DNA of 64,000 bases from Morella rubra (GCA_003952965.2 CM025849.1:17974754-18038753); one strand, 5' to 3'; counted from the first letter of the stretch, positions 1 through 11,462 are shown. The notes: generated by a model from the sequence alone, not told the origin. Numbers and translations: made by a program.

Positions 1-1258
1 TGTCAGAGGTGCAAAGGTGGGATGTGGCCAAGGTTAGAAGCTGGTTTGTTCCTGAGTCGGCAGATGCCGTATTGAACATTCGGCTTCCTCAGGAGGACAC
101 GTCGGATGAATTGTTTTAGCCTATTGATGGACGAGGCGAGTGTAGTGTTAAATCTGTGTTCCGGACCTTGGTAGCTGGGAGGAGTACTGGGTCTAATATT
201 TTACCGCCGAATGTTTGGACAGATCTATGGCGTTTGAAGTTGCATGAAGGATTCAAATTATTGTTGGGGAAAGTGGCATGGGATGTTCTTCCCACTAAGT
301 GCAAAGTTGCGGAACGCGTAGGTGGAGGTCGAATTTCGGAGGAGTTGCAGTGTGGCCTATGTGGGGAAGAACTAGAAACGTTGCACCACATGCTGTTTTT
401 TTGCCCTTACAGCCGCTGTATCTGGAGTGAGTCTAAATGTAAGCTCAACATTACAGCTTTAGGTTCGGGATCTGCTCGTGATTGGGTCACCAAAATTGTG
501 TATCCTCATTAGCAAATTGGAATTCCTTTGGAGGAGCAACATTTTTTCCAATTGTTCGCGGTGAATGCTATTGACATGTTATGGTTTTGCAGGAATCAAT
601 TGATTCATGATCAGAAAAGGTGGAATACGGATGAACTGGCTTGGAGAGTCCGGAGGATAGGTTGGGAGCATCGGGTAGCATGGGACAAGAAATTATCCCC
701 ACCAAGTGGCAAGCCTTGGCAGCCACCATTGGATGGTTTTGTCAAGGTGAATGTTGATGTCGCAATCAGAAGAGAGTTTGCTGTTGTGGCTGCTATTATT
801 CGGGACCACCATGGTCAGTTATGTGGTTTTAAAATTGATCAAATTGGAGTTGTGGAGCCTTTGCTAGGGGAAGCGGAGGCTGCTAAATTAGGAGTGTCTC
901 TAGTGCTTCAATTGGGTTTCCAGAACATTATCTTGGAGGGTGATTCAGCAAATGTTATGTCTGCTCTTAAGAACTATCCTCACGATAAGAAGTGGCAAAT
1001 TCAACCCATTGTAACATTCATACTCTCCTCGGTCAGCTGAAGGTTTGTCATTTTAGTCATGTTCGTCATGGTGTCAATGAGGCGGTGCACCTGTTAGCTC
1101 GTTGGGCCACCACTGAGTTCATCTCAGGAGGCAATCCCAATAATATTGAGTATTTTCCTGATGACTCTTGGTTGTATGCGGGGATTGACCCTCCCTAGTT
1201 TTGTACTGTCTGGTTTTGGCTTTGAATAAAGTTGGAGTTTTGATTTAAAAAAAAAGAA
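1..1258 (+). pseudogene. 3' end of an L1-type LINE (zinc-binding and RNase H domains), broken
   Basis: This is the C-terminal part of a plant non-LTR retrotransposon polyprotein; its 5' part lies outside the window. From base 3 the frame reads through the reverse-transcriptase zinc-binding region, with the motif CGLCGEELETLHHMLFFCP near 349-405. It then enters a plant-type RNase H domain at about 715-1010, with NVDVAIRRE, GEAEAAKLG and LEGDSANVMSALKN. The frame is broken by a TAG at 117-119, where relatives usually have Trp, and by a TAG at 510-512. A frameshift near 1015 moves the end (HVRHGVNEAVHLLARWA) into another frame that stops at 1198. The A-rich tail at 1246-1268 marks the 3' terminus. 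It cannot make a working protein. Confidence 0.88.
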
Positions 1259-1954
1259 GAAAGAAAGGTGCACTCTGATGTCAACTTTAAGCAGAATCCA
1301 TGAGCTCGATCTTGTTTTGAATTTGATAACGAGTTCCGAGCTACTCCTTTCTCTCGTTTCCTTCCTTCTTGTCCCCGTTGAAAAAATGCATGAAATTGGA
1401 AAAAAAAATCAGACTTTCTACTTTCACAAATTTTCTACATTTTCTTTCCACCAGTGATAGAAGGTTTAGTATGATCTAATTATTTCCAGTCACTGCAAAA
1501 TGTTGAAGATTGTTTCTTCGTCATATTCATAAAACCCTACTAGTTTGTGGCGCAATTAAGTTTTCAAATACCTAAATATTGATGTCAAACAGCTTTTTGC
1601 CGATAACTTAACCTTGCATGTTTTCTAAGGTTATTTTCTTTCCTTACCAACATATGATTAATTATGAAGAATTTTTGTATTGATCTAACCTTTTTACGGA
1701 AAATATAAATAGGTTGCCATTCGTGGTTTGAAAAATTTTAGATCTTTATTCCTATATCCACAAATAGTTTGTTTTCCACAGGGGATCATGATGCCTTGTC
1801 GTGGGATTGCAGCTCCACTCTTATCGGTTCTTGTTTGTGTTGTTACAATTTGGGAGAGTAGTAGATTCAAAAGAAAAAAAAAATAGTTTGTATTTTTCGT
1901 TGGGATGGCTTATGTAGTGTATCACATTATTCTATGGATACGTATAATCCGTGC
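1259..1954. other. Intergenic, nothing recognised
   Basis: AT-rich sequence between the LINE tail and the small LTR element. I see no gene, RNA or element end in it. Confidence 0.5.
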
Positions 1955-2672
1955 TGTTGAAATAATAGGAGAGAAATAGAGAGAGAAACTATTTAAGGTG
2001 GTTTAGTCTATGGAGACCTACATCCACCGTAAAAAGCCCAAAGGGCTGCATCTTTATTTATCAATGTGTATTTAAATTGTATATAAGAGGGCCTTTTCTA
2101 TAGGACCCAACGCACAAACAACTCACATTCTTAACCAATGTGGAACTTAGACAATTTATATTCTAACACCCTCCCTCAAAGTCAATATGGTTATTATTGG
2201 TACAAACTTGAGTTTGCAAACAGGATGATGATGTCTAGAGGCGCAAAGCAGCGACACAAACAAGATTCGCTGCACAGGGTGGCTACACAAGAATTCGTAG
2301 CATAGAAAAAATTTGCTACACAGGGCAACAACACAAGATCCGATGAGGTCGGGACAAAGACAAGATTCAACGAACGGTGACCGGAATACTAGATACATCA
2401 ATTAATGACGCCTGAAGATGGCCAAAGAGGGGACAGATGGTTGCCTGAAGATGGCCGGAAAGGGGGCGAATGGTCGCCTGAAGATGGCCAGAGAGGGGAT
2501 GAATGGTGGTTCAGTCAAGGGAGACCTACGTCCATAGTAGAAAGCCCAAAAGGCTACATCTTTATTTATTAAGGTGTATTTAACTTGTACATAAAAGGAT
2601 CTTTTTATAGGAACCAATGCACAAAGAACTTATTCTTAACCAATCTCGACTTAGACAATTTATATTCTAACA
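1955..2672 (-). mobile_element. Small non-autonomous LTR retrotransposon (TRIM-like), minus strand
   Basis: Two related sequences, 1955-2168 and 2505-2672, are in direct orientation and both end in TTCTAACA on the plus strand. Read on the minus strand the left copy starts TGTTAGAATATAAATTG and follows a purine tract (about 2169-2180), which is the arrangement of a Copia 3' LTR. The right copy would be the 5' LTR and has lost about 43 bases on its inner side. The internal part is only about 340 bases and codes for no pol protein. Flanks are cgtgc (1950-1954) and catgc (2673-2677), a candidate 5-bp target duplication with one mismatch. The class is inferred from size and structure. Confidence 0.7.
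2410..2508. repeat. Three tandem copies of a 33-bp unit inside the small LTR element
   Basis: GCCTGAAGATGG recurs at 2410, 2443 and 2476, exactly 33 bases apart, with variable ends to each unit. Because 33 is a multiple of 3, the minus strand stays open and encodes an 11-residue repeat (core LAIFRRP). The array lies where the inner end of the right LTR would be expected. Confidence 0.85.
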
Positions 2673-2812
2673 CATGCCTCGTAACTTTATCGAAGGGAAA
2701 AAAACTCTTTAACTTAAATTTATTATCTTATAAATTATCACTATTTCAAACGAACTTTTCAATTTAATGAAACTTTCTTTATTGGCCAAATAAGTATTAT
2801 ATTGTAACGTGC

Positions 2813-3174
2813 CAACTTGAGTTTAGTTAATGAGCTGAACTAGTATTGATGGTAGTTAGAATGGGCTTGGTGTAGGGCCTACAAGTGGTTATGGGCTCAA
2901 GAACATGAAGGCCTGTGAGCTGTATTATGAGCTGATAAAGCATTGGGTTATTTTACACTCATAATAGTGGGCTTCTGTGTATTTAAGAAATCTGTTATAA
3001 TTTATTTCTTTATTTATTGTTTGTATTAAGAGTGACCTTTACCCCTAAGGAGGGCACCGAACAACTCAATGGAGCTATTCTATAGTTTTTCTCTCTTGCT
3101 TTCTTTGGAGGCTAGCCACCTCGAATTTAGCCTTTGTATTTTCCTTTCATTTTCTTGTACAGCATATATATGTA
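2813..3174 (+). mobile_element. Candidate solo LTR, 362 bp
   Basis: The segment begins TGTAACGTGCC and ends ...TACAGCA, and both sides carry tatat (2808-2812 and 3175-3179) as a possible 5-bp target duplication. A TATA-like tatttaag lies near 2980, followed by pyrimidine-rich sequence, as in an LTR. The duplication is low complexity, so the match could be chance. No coding sequence or partner LTR is seen. Confidence 0.45.
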
Positions 3175-3325
3175 TCAGAGAAAGGAATATTTCCATATCC
3201 TTAAGACACCACTAGTACTGTTATCGTCTCCAAAAGTCATGCACCAAATTATCTCCATTGACACAACAACACTCACTCTGTTTCATTAATTAAGTCCCTA
3301 CAACAACATTGATGAGAATGCAAAA

Positions 3326-4793
3326 TGTCATATTTTTCTCCCTTAATGTTTAGTCTTTTATACTTATTTGGTGCCTAAATGTACTCGTTATTCTTATATT
3401 TTGATTTAGGATGCAAATGGAGGCGTTAAGTGCAAAATAAAGTTAATTGGGTGATTTTGGACAGTTTCGACATCCCTTCGTAATTTGGGCATAACTCTCT
3501 CATTAAAGCTATGATTTAGATGATTCAAGATGCTATGAAACAAAAAAAAAAAAACAAAAAAATCTAAAACTTTCATGTTTTAAGTTTTGAGAGATACTTG
3601 CTGCATGAAGGAAGAAATCGGGTTGAATTTACGGCACATGCACTGTTGACGTTCTGGAACATTCCTTAGCCTGCAATTCTAATATGTGGATCTTTAATTT
3701 CAAAAGTTTCCAGATCTGGTGCACGAAAATTCCAGCTGAAAACACCACTTTCCTAGTTATATTAGGACTTTATTTTATTTTTAATATTTTCCTTAATTTT
3801 AGTTATATTTGAATATTGTTATTTGAGGATAATGTTTAGAATATTTTTAGGAGATTTTGTAGGCTTCTTTAGAATATTTTTAGGACATTTTGTAGGCTTC
3901 TAATTAGGAGTATGGACGTGTAAAGGGAGAGAGAGGAAATCATGAGACTTGGGATCCGCCTCTCTCTCCCCTCTTCTCTAACTTCTCCTTTGAGTTTTCA
4001 TCATAGTCCTACATGGCTAAACTTTTATAATTGGTCGAAGGGATATGGAAGCCTCAGAATCAATAAAACTGTGAAATCTAATTTGTTTTTATTGTCCAAT
4101 TTATGCTTTGAGTATTGGATGTTCTTCTGTGCCTATTTTCATGATTGTCTCATTTAATGACTAGGAGGCCTACTAGTTTATTATTTGTTGCAATCTAATG
4201 CTAGGTTAGATATCAAATCCGTAATTGTTTGATCTCTTTAATTTGTGAAGCAACTAAGATTTAATGATTTGCTGCGTCAGTAAATTATTAGATCTAAGGA
4301 AGAATGATCGACTAAATTAAATGCAATCACTTGTGCTTGTGTCATTTTACTTCATCAATCTCTCTAATTCTTAAGGCTACTATTAGATTAAACCTTTAGT
4401 GCTTGTCTTGGGTTGTTTAGTAGTTAGGGTTAATTAGATCGCTTGTTTTCTAATTAACTGCGACTAAGGAGAGATAGGAAAATAGTTCCAACGGTGAATA
4501 TTCAAAGTGTGAATTGATATATACTTGCATCGATGATTAGTTGTAAAATTCTGATGGTAAATGTTGACTTAGACCAATGTTTGTTCTGTTGGTTGATTTC
4601 AATAATTTAATTTGAATTGTTCCTTAGTTATTTTTTTTAAATTATTTTCATTATATTCAAATGCCCCTATCCTTGTTCACATGGCGAAAAACTAGGCTAG
4701 ATACTCTCTGTGAGAATGATCCTTACTTGCACCACCACAAGTATTTTTAGGAGTACAGGTATTATTTTTTGGTTGCCTGCAACAACACACCAA
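3326..4793 (+). mobile_element. 5' LTR of an Athila/Tat-type Ty3/gypsy element (approximate ends)
   Basis: The right end is set by the primer-binding site that starts at 4798. The left end is placed at TGTCATATTTTTCTC because LTRs start with TG, and this is a guess. The sequence is non-coding. It contains a 33-bp tandem duplication at 3835-3900 (ttagaatatttttagga units). No 3' LTR is seen, so the element is truncated in its gag region. Confidence 0.55.
3835..3900. repeat. 33-bp direct tandem duplication in the LTR
   Basis: Two adjacent 33-base copies start at 3835 and 3868 and differ at one position (agga-g versus agga-c). The duplication is recent relative to the surrounding LTR. Confidence 0.85.
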
Positions 4794-4797
4794 ATTT

Positions 4798-4816
4798 TGG
4801 CACCGTTGCCGGGGGA
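4798..4816 (+). other. Primer-binding site, tRNA-Asp type
   Basis: TGGCACCGTTGCCGGGGGA lies just after the LTR. Athila/Tat-group plant gypsy elements typically have TGGCGCCGTTGCCGGGGA, complementary to the 3' end of tRNA-Asp. The copy here differs by one substitution and an extra G. Confidence 0.85.
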
Positions 4817-5298
4817 GTGATTCTAGTTGATTTTTGTGCCTCTTGTGATCCTTATTTCGTTCTTGAAATTTTCTATAACAAAAAAACAAAAATAAAAACA
4901 AAAAAAAAAACAAAAACAAAAATCATTAGTTTTCGATAGTTATGGTTTCAGCAGAATTCTAAGACTAGTTAATCACTTGGATTACTAGCCCCACTCTCTC
5001 GAGGCCAAATTCCACTGTTTTCTAGGGTTTTTAGGCATATGTTTTGTGTTTTAGCATAGAATTTTTATTTTTCTTTACTCTAGATTTTTCTTATTTGTTT
5101 TTCAAGGTTTATTAGAGTTTCCTTGATTGTTTATGACTGTAACTTGATCTTCTAATCAAGATGATTTGTAGTGTGATCCAGAAATAAGAGAGAACTTTGT
5201 GCAGGTTAAGGAAGGGTTCTTGGAGAAATTCTGAAGAGAACGATCTAGCTCTTAATTCCCTACTTGCTAGCGATTCTGATTTAGAAGAGGAGGAAGTC

Positions 5299-5490
5299 AT
5301 GGCTGAAAATCGAACTTTGAAAGAGCTTGCCGCCCCTGATTTGAATCAACAACCCTTATGCATAATGTTCCCCACTTTAGATGCTACTACCACTTTTGCA
5401 TTAAAATCTGGATTAATACATCTCTTGCCCACTTTTCATGGCCTTGCAGGTGAAGATCCTCACAACATCTAAAGGAGTTTCATATCGTAT
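5299..5490 (+). pseudogene. gag start of an Athila/Tat-type gypsy element, frameshifted and truncated
   Basis: The ATG at 5299 begins a frame containing NRTLKELAAPDLNQQPL and SGLIHLLPTFHGLAGEDPH, the conserved N-terminal part of the gag protein of Athila/Tat-group retrotransposons, which would form the RNA-packaging particle. At about 5464 a one-base deletion ends this frame. The next frame resumes with HLKEFHIVC, the expected continuation, for only about ten residues. An acidic stretch precedes the ATG in frame and may be an upstream extension. Beyond 5490 nothing of gag or pol can be followed. The surviving piece is about 64 residues of a protein usually several hundred long. Confidence 0.8.
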
Positions 5491-6406
5491 GTACATTAAT
5501 TTAAAGTCCCTACAACAACAAATACATGAAATGCTGTTTCGTTTCATTTGGAGAAAATACTTATGGAATATCATAGACGTTCAATGCTTTCTCAGTCACT
5601 CACTGGAGGGGAGAGGTCGAAAGGGCGGGAATTAGCTAGAAGAATTAAGTGTTACAGAAATCTTTATTCAACAAAACGAGTAATATGGAGCGCACTACTA
5701 GGCAGCATAACTAGAGACTCATACTCACAGAGAAAACATATTGATCGATCGAGAGAGATTTAGAAAGAATTCTACTCGATCTGTGAATTTCAAACCTACT
5801 GGAGTACTGATCCAATGTGTTTTAGCTTGCCTTATAGGTGTGGTACTACGTAACATCAATCGATTACCAATACAGGGCTCTCGTATTTACTTTTTTTAAA
5901 AAAAGAAGATAATTTGTGGCTAAAATTTTCTACCCATAATATTGGCGTTTTTATTGGAAGTCGTGAAAATAAGACTTTAACTCTATATATGAATAAAAAG
6001 GAGAACGCGTCGTAAGAGATTCGGCCGTTACAGCAAATAATTTACTTTTTTTTCTAAGCCAGCAAATAATTTACTTAATTTATAGCAGCTTTATCGTCAT
6101 ATAATTTACTTTTTATTTTTTATTTTTTTTATGAGCTGCTTAATTTTGCAAGTGTCAACCTTCCCTCTTGAGTGATCAGCTTCTTCTCACCCACATTCTA
6201 CTACTTTCCCCACCGTAGGAAACCTTCAAAGGAATAGAAAGTGTTAGATTGTAAGGCTCCTGAGTCGAACCAGCTGGAAATGAAGTTCTAGGAGCGCACG
6301 ACACTTGATACAATGTTTATTAACTCTTTTAGTCAAAAGGCACAGGTTCCAGTCTTGCAGACATAACAATATTGGAACGACGTGAAAGATTGATGTAAGC
6401 TGTTGC
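5491..6406. other. Intergenic, nothing recognised
   Basis: No protein family, RNA gene or element end is evident. The short open frames here have no recognisable motif and are treated as chance. Confidence 0.5.
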
Positions 6407-6698
6407 TTTCCCCTAAGCAACAGGGGGTTCTTTCCCTTGATAAGCTTAGTTATTAAAGTAATTATAATTATAATTATATATATTTTTACTATCCAGCGCA
6501 TGTTTCTAATTTTACTTTTTGATATATATATATATACACCGACCTCTTGCTGTAACATGAGTTCCATCTTCCTAGATAGATAGTTATGACTCAATCTTGA
6601 CATTCTATAGTAAGTAGAGAGGTTTCTATGATCAAAAATTAAGGGAGAGTCGGTTACGTTGGTTGTCCCCTTCTACCCTTTTGTTTAGAAAAATATAA
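6407..6698. repeat. Dispersed repeat R1, copy 1 (uninterrupted)
   Basis: This segment, starting TTTCCCCTAAGCAACAG, matches 60467-60747 along its length with small differences. Its middle (catgtttctaattttac...) also matches 13859-13913. It lies just downstream of the peptide gene. It serves as the uninterrupted reference for CACTA insertions in the other copies. It contains a short TA microsatellite near 6521-6536. Function unknown; most likely part of an old duplicated gene neighbourhood. Confidence 0.8.
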
Positions 6699-6745
6699 AA
6701 TAAAAGGACAATCTTTATTCTTCTGACAGTAACTTTGAACTTTAA

Positions 6746-6755
6746 TTTATTTATT
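6746..6755 (-). terminator. Candidate polyadenylation signal of the peptide gene
   Basis: On the minus strand AATAAATAAA lies about 65 bases after the stop codon of the 6819-7121 gene, a usual distance for a plant near-upstream poly(A) signal. Confidence 0.5.
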
Positions 6756-6818
6756 CTCATAGAGATAGTTCGGTGTAAGAACTTTTTTTATACCCCCATC
6801 TAGATTGGTAATTGGTGC

Positions 6819-7121
6819 TCAATGAAGATGACATTTTTTGGTACGATCATCCGGGGGGACGACTCCTGTGGCGCAGCACTTTTGACAACCAAAGCGGCAA
6901 GCTTCTCTGACCAATACAGACTTCTTTTGAGCACAGTAATTGGCTACGCAGTCCTTAAAGCATGCATGGTCAACAAAGAGCGCCGTTCCAAGGAGAGATA
7001 GAAAGCGTCGGCTAAGCGGAGAAGAAGGCAGAGAAGCATTGGCTTGCACTTCAAATGGCACGAGCACGATAAACGCTATCAATATCATCAAAGCAAGTTT
7101 CCTTGTGCAATTCCCAGCCAT
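6819..7121 (-). CDS. Secreted cysteine-rich peptide, divergent GASA/snakin-like (tentative)
   Basis: An intact single-exon gene of 100 residues. The ATG at 7121 is chosen because the codon before it is GTG. Residues 7-25 are hydrophobic and end in VQA, a good signal peptide with cleavage near residue 27, so the product should be secreted. The mature part has eight cysteines at 54, 58, 63, 75, 79, 82, 83 and 97, spaced C-X3-C-X4-C-X11-C-X3-C-X2-CC-X13-C, with VPP at 88-90. Known GASA/snakin (gibberellin-regulated) peptides have twelve cysteines with the order C-X3-C...C-X3-C-X2-CC...CVPPG, so this resembles a GASA domain lacking the C-X-C before VPP and the final pair. Two decayed paralogues at 42480-43288 keep the spacing. 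Function is not shown; GASA peptides act in growth signalling and antimicrobial defence. Another small cysteine-rich family is possible. Confidence 0.72.
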   Translation of the reverse strand: MAGNCTRKLALMILIAFIVLVPFEVQANASLPSSPLSRRFLSLLGTALFVDHACFKDCVANYCAQKKSVLVREACRFGCQKCCATGVVPPDDRTKKCHLH

Positions 7122-7440
7122 CACTCTTCTCTCACTTCTAAAATTTTCTCTTACCGATTGTGAAGTTAATTAATTTTTTTATTCATATATATGTTACTGG
7201 ATTAAAATGATTTCTCCTCCTTGTATTCCTTTCTTTTATAGGAGAGACGACGTGAAAGGTCAATTAATAGATTGCCAATCTTGGACGTCGACTCATTAAT
7301 TAGAAAATATGGGCTGCTCAGGGGAGAGAAGAGCTGTTTTTCATTTGGTAATAGGGAGAAGATAAGTGTTTTCATTTGATCATGAAGAGGTAACTTTTGG
7401 TGAAAGTTTTGGCTGCTCTTGCATGAAATTGTGGAGTTGA
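7122..7440 (-). repeat. Upstream region of the peptide gene, duplicated at 43290-43660
   Basis: Blocks such as ttctaaaattttctctta, ggagagacg, gattgcc and taacttttg(g/a)tgaaagttttggctgctc recur in the same order upstream of the second decayed paralogue. The promoter region was therefore duplicated with the gene. Confidence 0.7.
7182..7192 (-). promoter_or_regulatory. Candidate TATA box of the peptide gene
   Basis: The minus strand reads ATATATATGAA here, about 60-70 bases upstream of the ATG, with purine-rich leader-like sequence between. The position suits a plant core promoter. Confidence 0.4.
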
Positions 7441-7699
7441 TTTTATTTTTCTTTCTTTCTTTCTATCTCTGATCAGCAGAATTTTATATTAATTAGTCTA
7501 TTTAAGCGTACGTGTGTGTTTATAAGTTATAAATTAGCTTTTAATTAGAATATGACCCTCTATATTAATGAATAATTAAGATCCTCGTTATTGATTGTTT
7601 GTATACTAATATGCTTTGCCCCTGCACTTTCTAGAAGTAACATATAAATTATTATTTTTGGATATATATATATATACATACTATCTACACTACAAAAAA

Positions 7700-8260
7700 A
7701 AAGGCTACAACAGCGGTCGTAAAAACACTAGCAAAAGCAAAAAAAAATGCCGCTAAACTTTTACCGGTGATTTTTTACCAGCGTTTTTCGACCGCTATCT
7801 TTTCTCCGTCAAGAATGCCTTCAACAGCGTTTTTCAGAAACGTTGGTGATTCTCTACCTTTTAACAGCAGTCGCTTAACAGCGTTTTCCAACCACTGGTA
7901 ATTCCCAGCTTACTACAGCGGTTTTTTAGTGGCGTTTTTAAAAAAGCGCTAGTGTTTCCCACTTATAGCAGCAGTTTTTTAGCAGTGTTTTTAAAAACGC
8001 TGGCGTTTCTCCTGATTTTCAATAGCGGTTTTTTTAGCGGCGTTTTTAAAAACGCTAGTGTTTCCCCGCTTATAGCAGCGGTTTTTAACAGCGTTTGTAT
8101 AAAACGTTGGCGTTTCTCCTGATTTACAACAGTGTTTTTTTAACGGTGTTTTTAAAAAAGCTAGCATTTTCCCTACTTATAGCAACGGTTTTTTAATAGC
8201 GTTTGCGACTGTTGCTATTAGTTTTTTTTAGTTTTTTGTATGTGGCGGCATGTTTAAAAC
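7700..8260. repeat. Left subterminal repeat array of the CACTA element
   Basis: Many variants of agcggtttttt and agcgtttttaaaaacgct recur in both orientations. Such subterminal motifs are the binding sites of the TNPA-type protein in characterised CACTA elements, which is the inferred role here. Confidence 0.8.
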
Positions 8261-8269
8261 ACCACTAAT

Positions 8270-11218
8270 TTTTCTTATATTTTCCTATACATGCTTTTTT
8301 AATCGGTAATACAAATTTATTTTAATAATCATAATTAATTGGATGTAAAAACTTAAAGAACAAGGATAATAAAAAAAATATACTTCATCATTGATTAATA
8401 ATATTTTACAACAAACACAAGAATCTCTACAAGTAATCTAAAAAGTAACAAGTTTCTAATATAAAATAACAATAAGTAATGACCAACTAAAATATTCAAA
8501 TACAACACAATAAGCAAGGACCAATTAAAATCTTCCTCCTTTTACACATCAACGTCCTCTTGAATTCTTGTAATTGAAAACAAATATCACATGAAAAATA
8601 GAAATAGGTTAGCTCATTATGCATAATCCCAAACCCAACTTACAAGTAGTCTCTAGAAATATAAATGTTATAACAACACTATAATATGCAAAGTTAATGT
8701 ACTTAGTTACAAATTGGGTGATGTCAATATCACCACATATGCAAGTGTCACACACCAGTTGATGTCAATGCCTACTCTAGAAATATTTTCAGTAGCCATA
8801 CTTTAAAATTACAGACGTATGAAGATAAAACCATTGGTAGGCAAATGATATGAAGTACAAATGCTAGCAACCTTTTCCGAATCATTGATGATCTGCCTTG
8901 ATTGGTGGTTGCTTAGCACTTCTGTAAGAGTATAACTTCCCAAAACCCCAGCATGCATGGTTCCTGTTTTCACTAATTGGCCAAGTTTGCTTCCAGTTTG
9001 GCGCACACAATACACTATTTACACATACAGCTTCCTTCTATTGGTGCCTCTAGAAATTGAACAAATTTTTGACTGGAAGACACATCCAGGGCCTTAATTA
9101 CACAAAGTAATAGACGAGCAGCCAAAAAACTGAATCTGCAACAGTAATAGACAAATTTCTTACAGTGCAAGCTTGTGTTCTTGACGGCAAGCAATAGACG
9201 AGTAGCCAAAAAACTGAATCTGCAACAGTAAAAGAAAAAGTAAGACAAGAGTTTCTATCAAGAGCAGCCACCTCTGTGTGTGTTTGCTGCAGTCACTTGA
9301 ACTCACATAGATACACTTAAAAGCACATGCTGCAGAAAAATTAATACAATTCATTTTTTTGAGCTACTTGAAGAGCCGGTTAAGTCCAGTGGCAGATAGA
9401 TGCTTTCTTGTGAAGCATGAAAACATGCACTTTGTGGTAACTACGAGAATAGCTAACATCTTATAGGCTCTCTGCTTACCACACTACTAATGGCTCCGTT
9501 TCTTGTTACCTTGTTATATCTTGTATAATTCCACGTGGAGTGCTCAATTTCATGGTCGAAATGTAAAATGATGATTGATAATTCTAGCGGATTGCACCTT
9601 TACCCAGGCCACCGCTTATACAAGAAGGCCCTCTTTACATGTGTAATAACTCGAATCTTGCATGGATGACCTTACAATAATCCAAAAATTATAGCCAGAA
9701 TTTATTAAGAGTTGATAGCAATGACTGAGAGCTATCTTTAAGCAATTTTCTTTCAGATCAATATTCCATAGATATAAGGCGTACCGTAATAGTCCACTTA
9801 GCAAGTTTTGCTATTAATCTAGGAAAACAAAGAAGGATGTACAAATACTGCATAGGATCATACAAGGGTCTATTTCTTGCTGAAATCAAAGAAACTACTA
9901 ATGACAACTCTAATCCTGCATCTATTTTCTTCCTGAGACATGGCCAAGGTAAAAGGAAAACCTATTGCTCTCTAGCAATAGTTTAGCCAACTAACGAATC
10001 TATGTTTCCCAGTTCATAATAACCAATTAGTTCCTTCTAGAATTACTATTTGGCTTTGGCCCCATAGGTGACCTCAATGTTCAAACGAGCATGAAATTTT
10101 GACAACAATCAAAACAAGTACATCAAATCAATACAAAATGATCAAGTAGCACATCTCCAATTCTCACATAAGAATCTAAAAGCATAAAGCAAAGTTGAAC
10201 ATCCTTCATGCCAAGATTGTCATTCTCAAGCACATCATCTTTCTTTTTTCTTTTCTTGTGTTTTCAAAAAAGCATAATAACCCAAATTCACAGGATAACA
10301 CCAAGATGCATTTTAATGACAACTATAGATTCATTCTACACCAGCAAGATAAATCTTTCATAGAAATTCAAGCAAATAAGGGAAGTACACTCTTAGAAAA
10401 AATAAAAATAAGGGAACTACACCAATAAGCTGCAACAAAATCTGGTCAGGCTCTTCATGTCGCTAACATGTTTATGTTTTTTTATTCAGTTCAAAACACT
10501 ACCAATTCTTTTGTGGAAAGATTCATCATCCAGGGTTGGGTTTTCTCTCTAAGTCACCAATATGGGCACTTTAAAACTTTTGTTCTACTATTTAACAGGA
10601 TTCAACCCTATAGTTAGTATGGTTCCTAATCCAATAAAAACATGAAGAAGAATTCTTGGCACCATTATAGGCCAGTGAGAAACGTAAGCCTAATTCTCGA
10701 TACATGTAGGAAAATGACCTCGCAGAGTGCCCACGATGGAAGATAAACAGATTATAGTTATGTACAGTTGGTGGAAGTTATTGACGCTCTTTTTCTACTC
10801 TGTCAGTTATATGCAGTTATATTGAAGTCTGTACCGTGGCTAGTTTCTGCCCTTAAGTGAAACAATTGTATTGAATTATGTGATTTTGTCCTGGTTGTGA
10901 CTCTGTTTTCAGCAAATAATGGAGTTGCAAGATCTCCATTCTTCCATTACTCCGACAAAAAAACTCAAAGACTTATTTCGTTTTGTGTCGTGAAAGTAAG
11001 TAAATTCACATAATTAAAGATTATCTCAAGTCAATTTCGCAAAGTTTTGAGAAACCTTAACACAATTGTAGGTCAAAAACTGAAAATGAAAGAAAACAGG
11101 AGAAAGTGAAACTATAGCAATTATCCACTTCCCGCAAGAAAGAAACATAGAATCTATACAAGCAATTCCATTCCCAATTTTTGGAAAGAACGAGAAAAGG
11201 AAGAAAAATAAAGAAAAC
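8270..11218. other. Interior of the CACTA element: unidentified gene-like fragments
   Basis: AT-rich sequence with no transposase. At 8809-9015 the minus strand has a coding-looking stretch (GQLVKTGTMHAGVLGSYTL, LSNHQSRQIINDSEKVAS) that I cannot assign. A direct repeat of about 48 bases starts at 9109 and again at 9193 (offset 84), containing agccaaaaaactgaatctgc. Near 10905 ttttcagcaaataatgg resembles an intron-exon boundary. These could be captured host pieces, but that is an inference. Confidence 0.4.
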
Positions 11219-11354
11219 TCATACGGATTTCTCATAGCGATCTCTTTCAGCAGCAGTGCAGATCTCAGACGTGCACATCAACCGATGCTCGTTCTTCCAA
11301 TAGATATCTACAATTCGAACAAAACAAAGACAAAATTCCAAATCTTCAGAAGCC
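11219..11354 (-). pseudogene. Exon-like fragment inside the CACTA element, unidentified
   Basis: An ATG at 11354 opens a frame starting MASEDLEFCLCFVRIVDIYW and running to about 11225, where aatccgtatgag resembles a splice donor followed by T-rich intron-like sequence. It lies downstream of the NBS-LRR piece on the same strand. I do not recognise the protein. It may be a captured first exon or a chance frame. Confidence 0.35.
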
Positions 11355-11462
11355 ATTTCAAACTCCCTTTGATGAACCTCGAAAAAGTACCTAAAATGAA
11401 AAGCAAAACAATGTCGAATTCCCAATTTCTCATCAACTAAACAGAACATAGTCTCAATATAA

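Noticed and set aside
3942..4157. 71-codon open frame on the plus strand
   Set aside because: It lies inside the Athila/Tat LTR, with low-complexity content and no motif.
6244..6603. 119-codon open frame on the minus strand
   Set aside because: It crosses repeat R1 and a TA microsatellite; the sister R1 copy does not keep it open.
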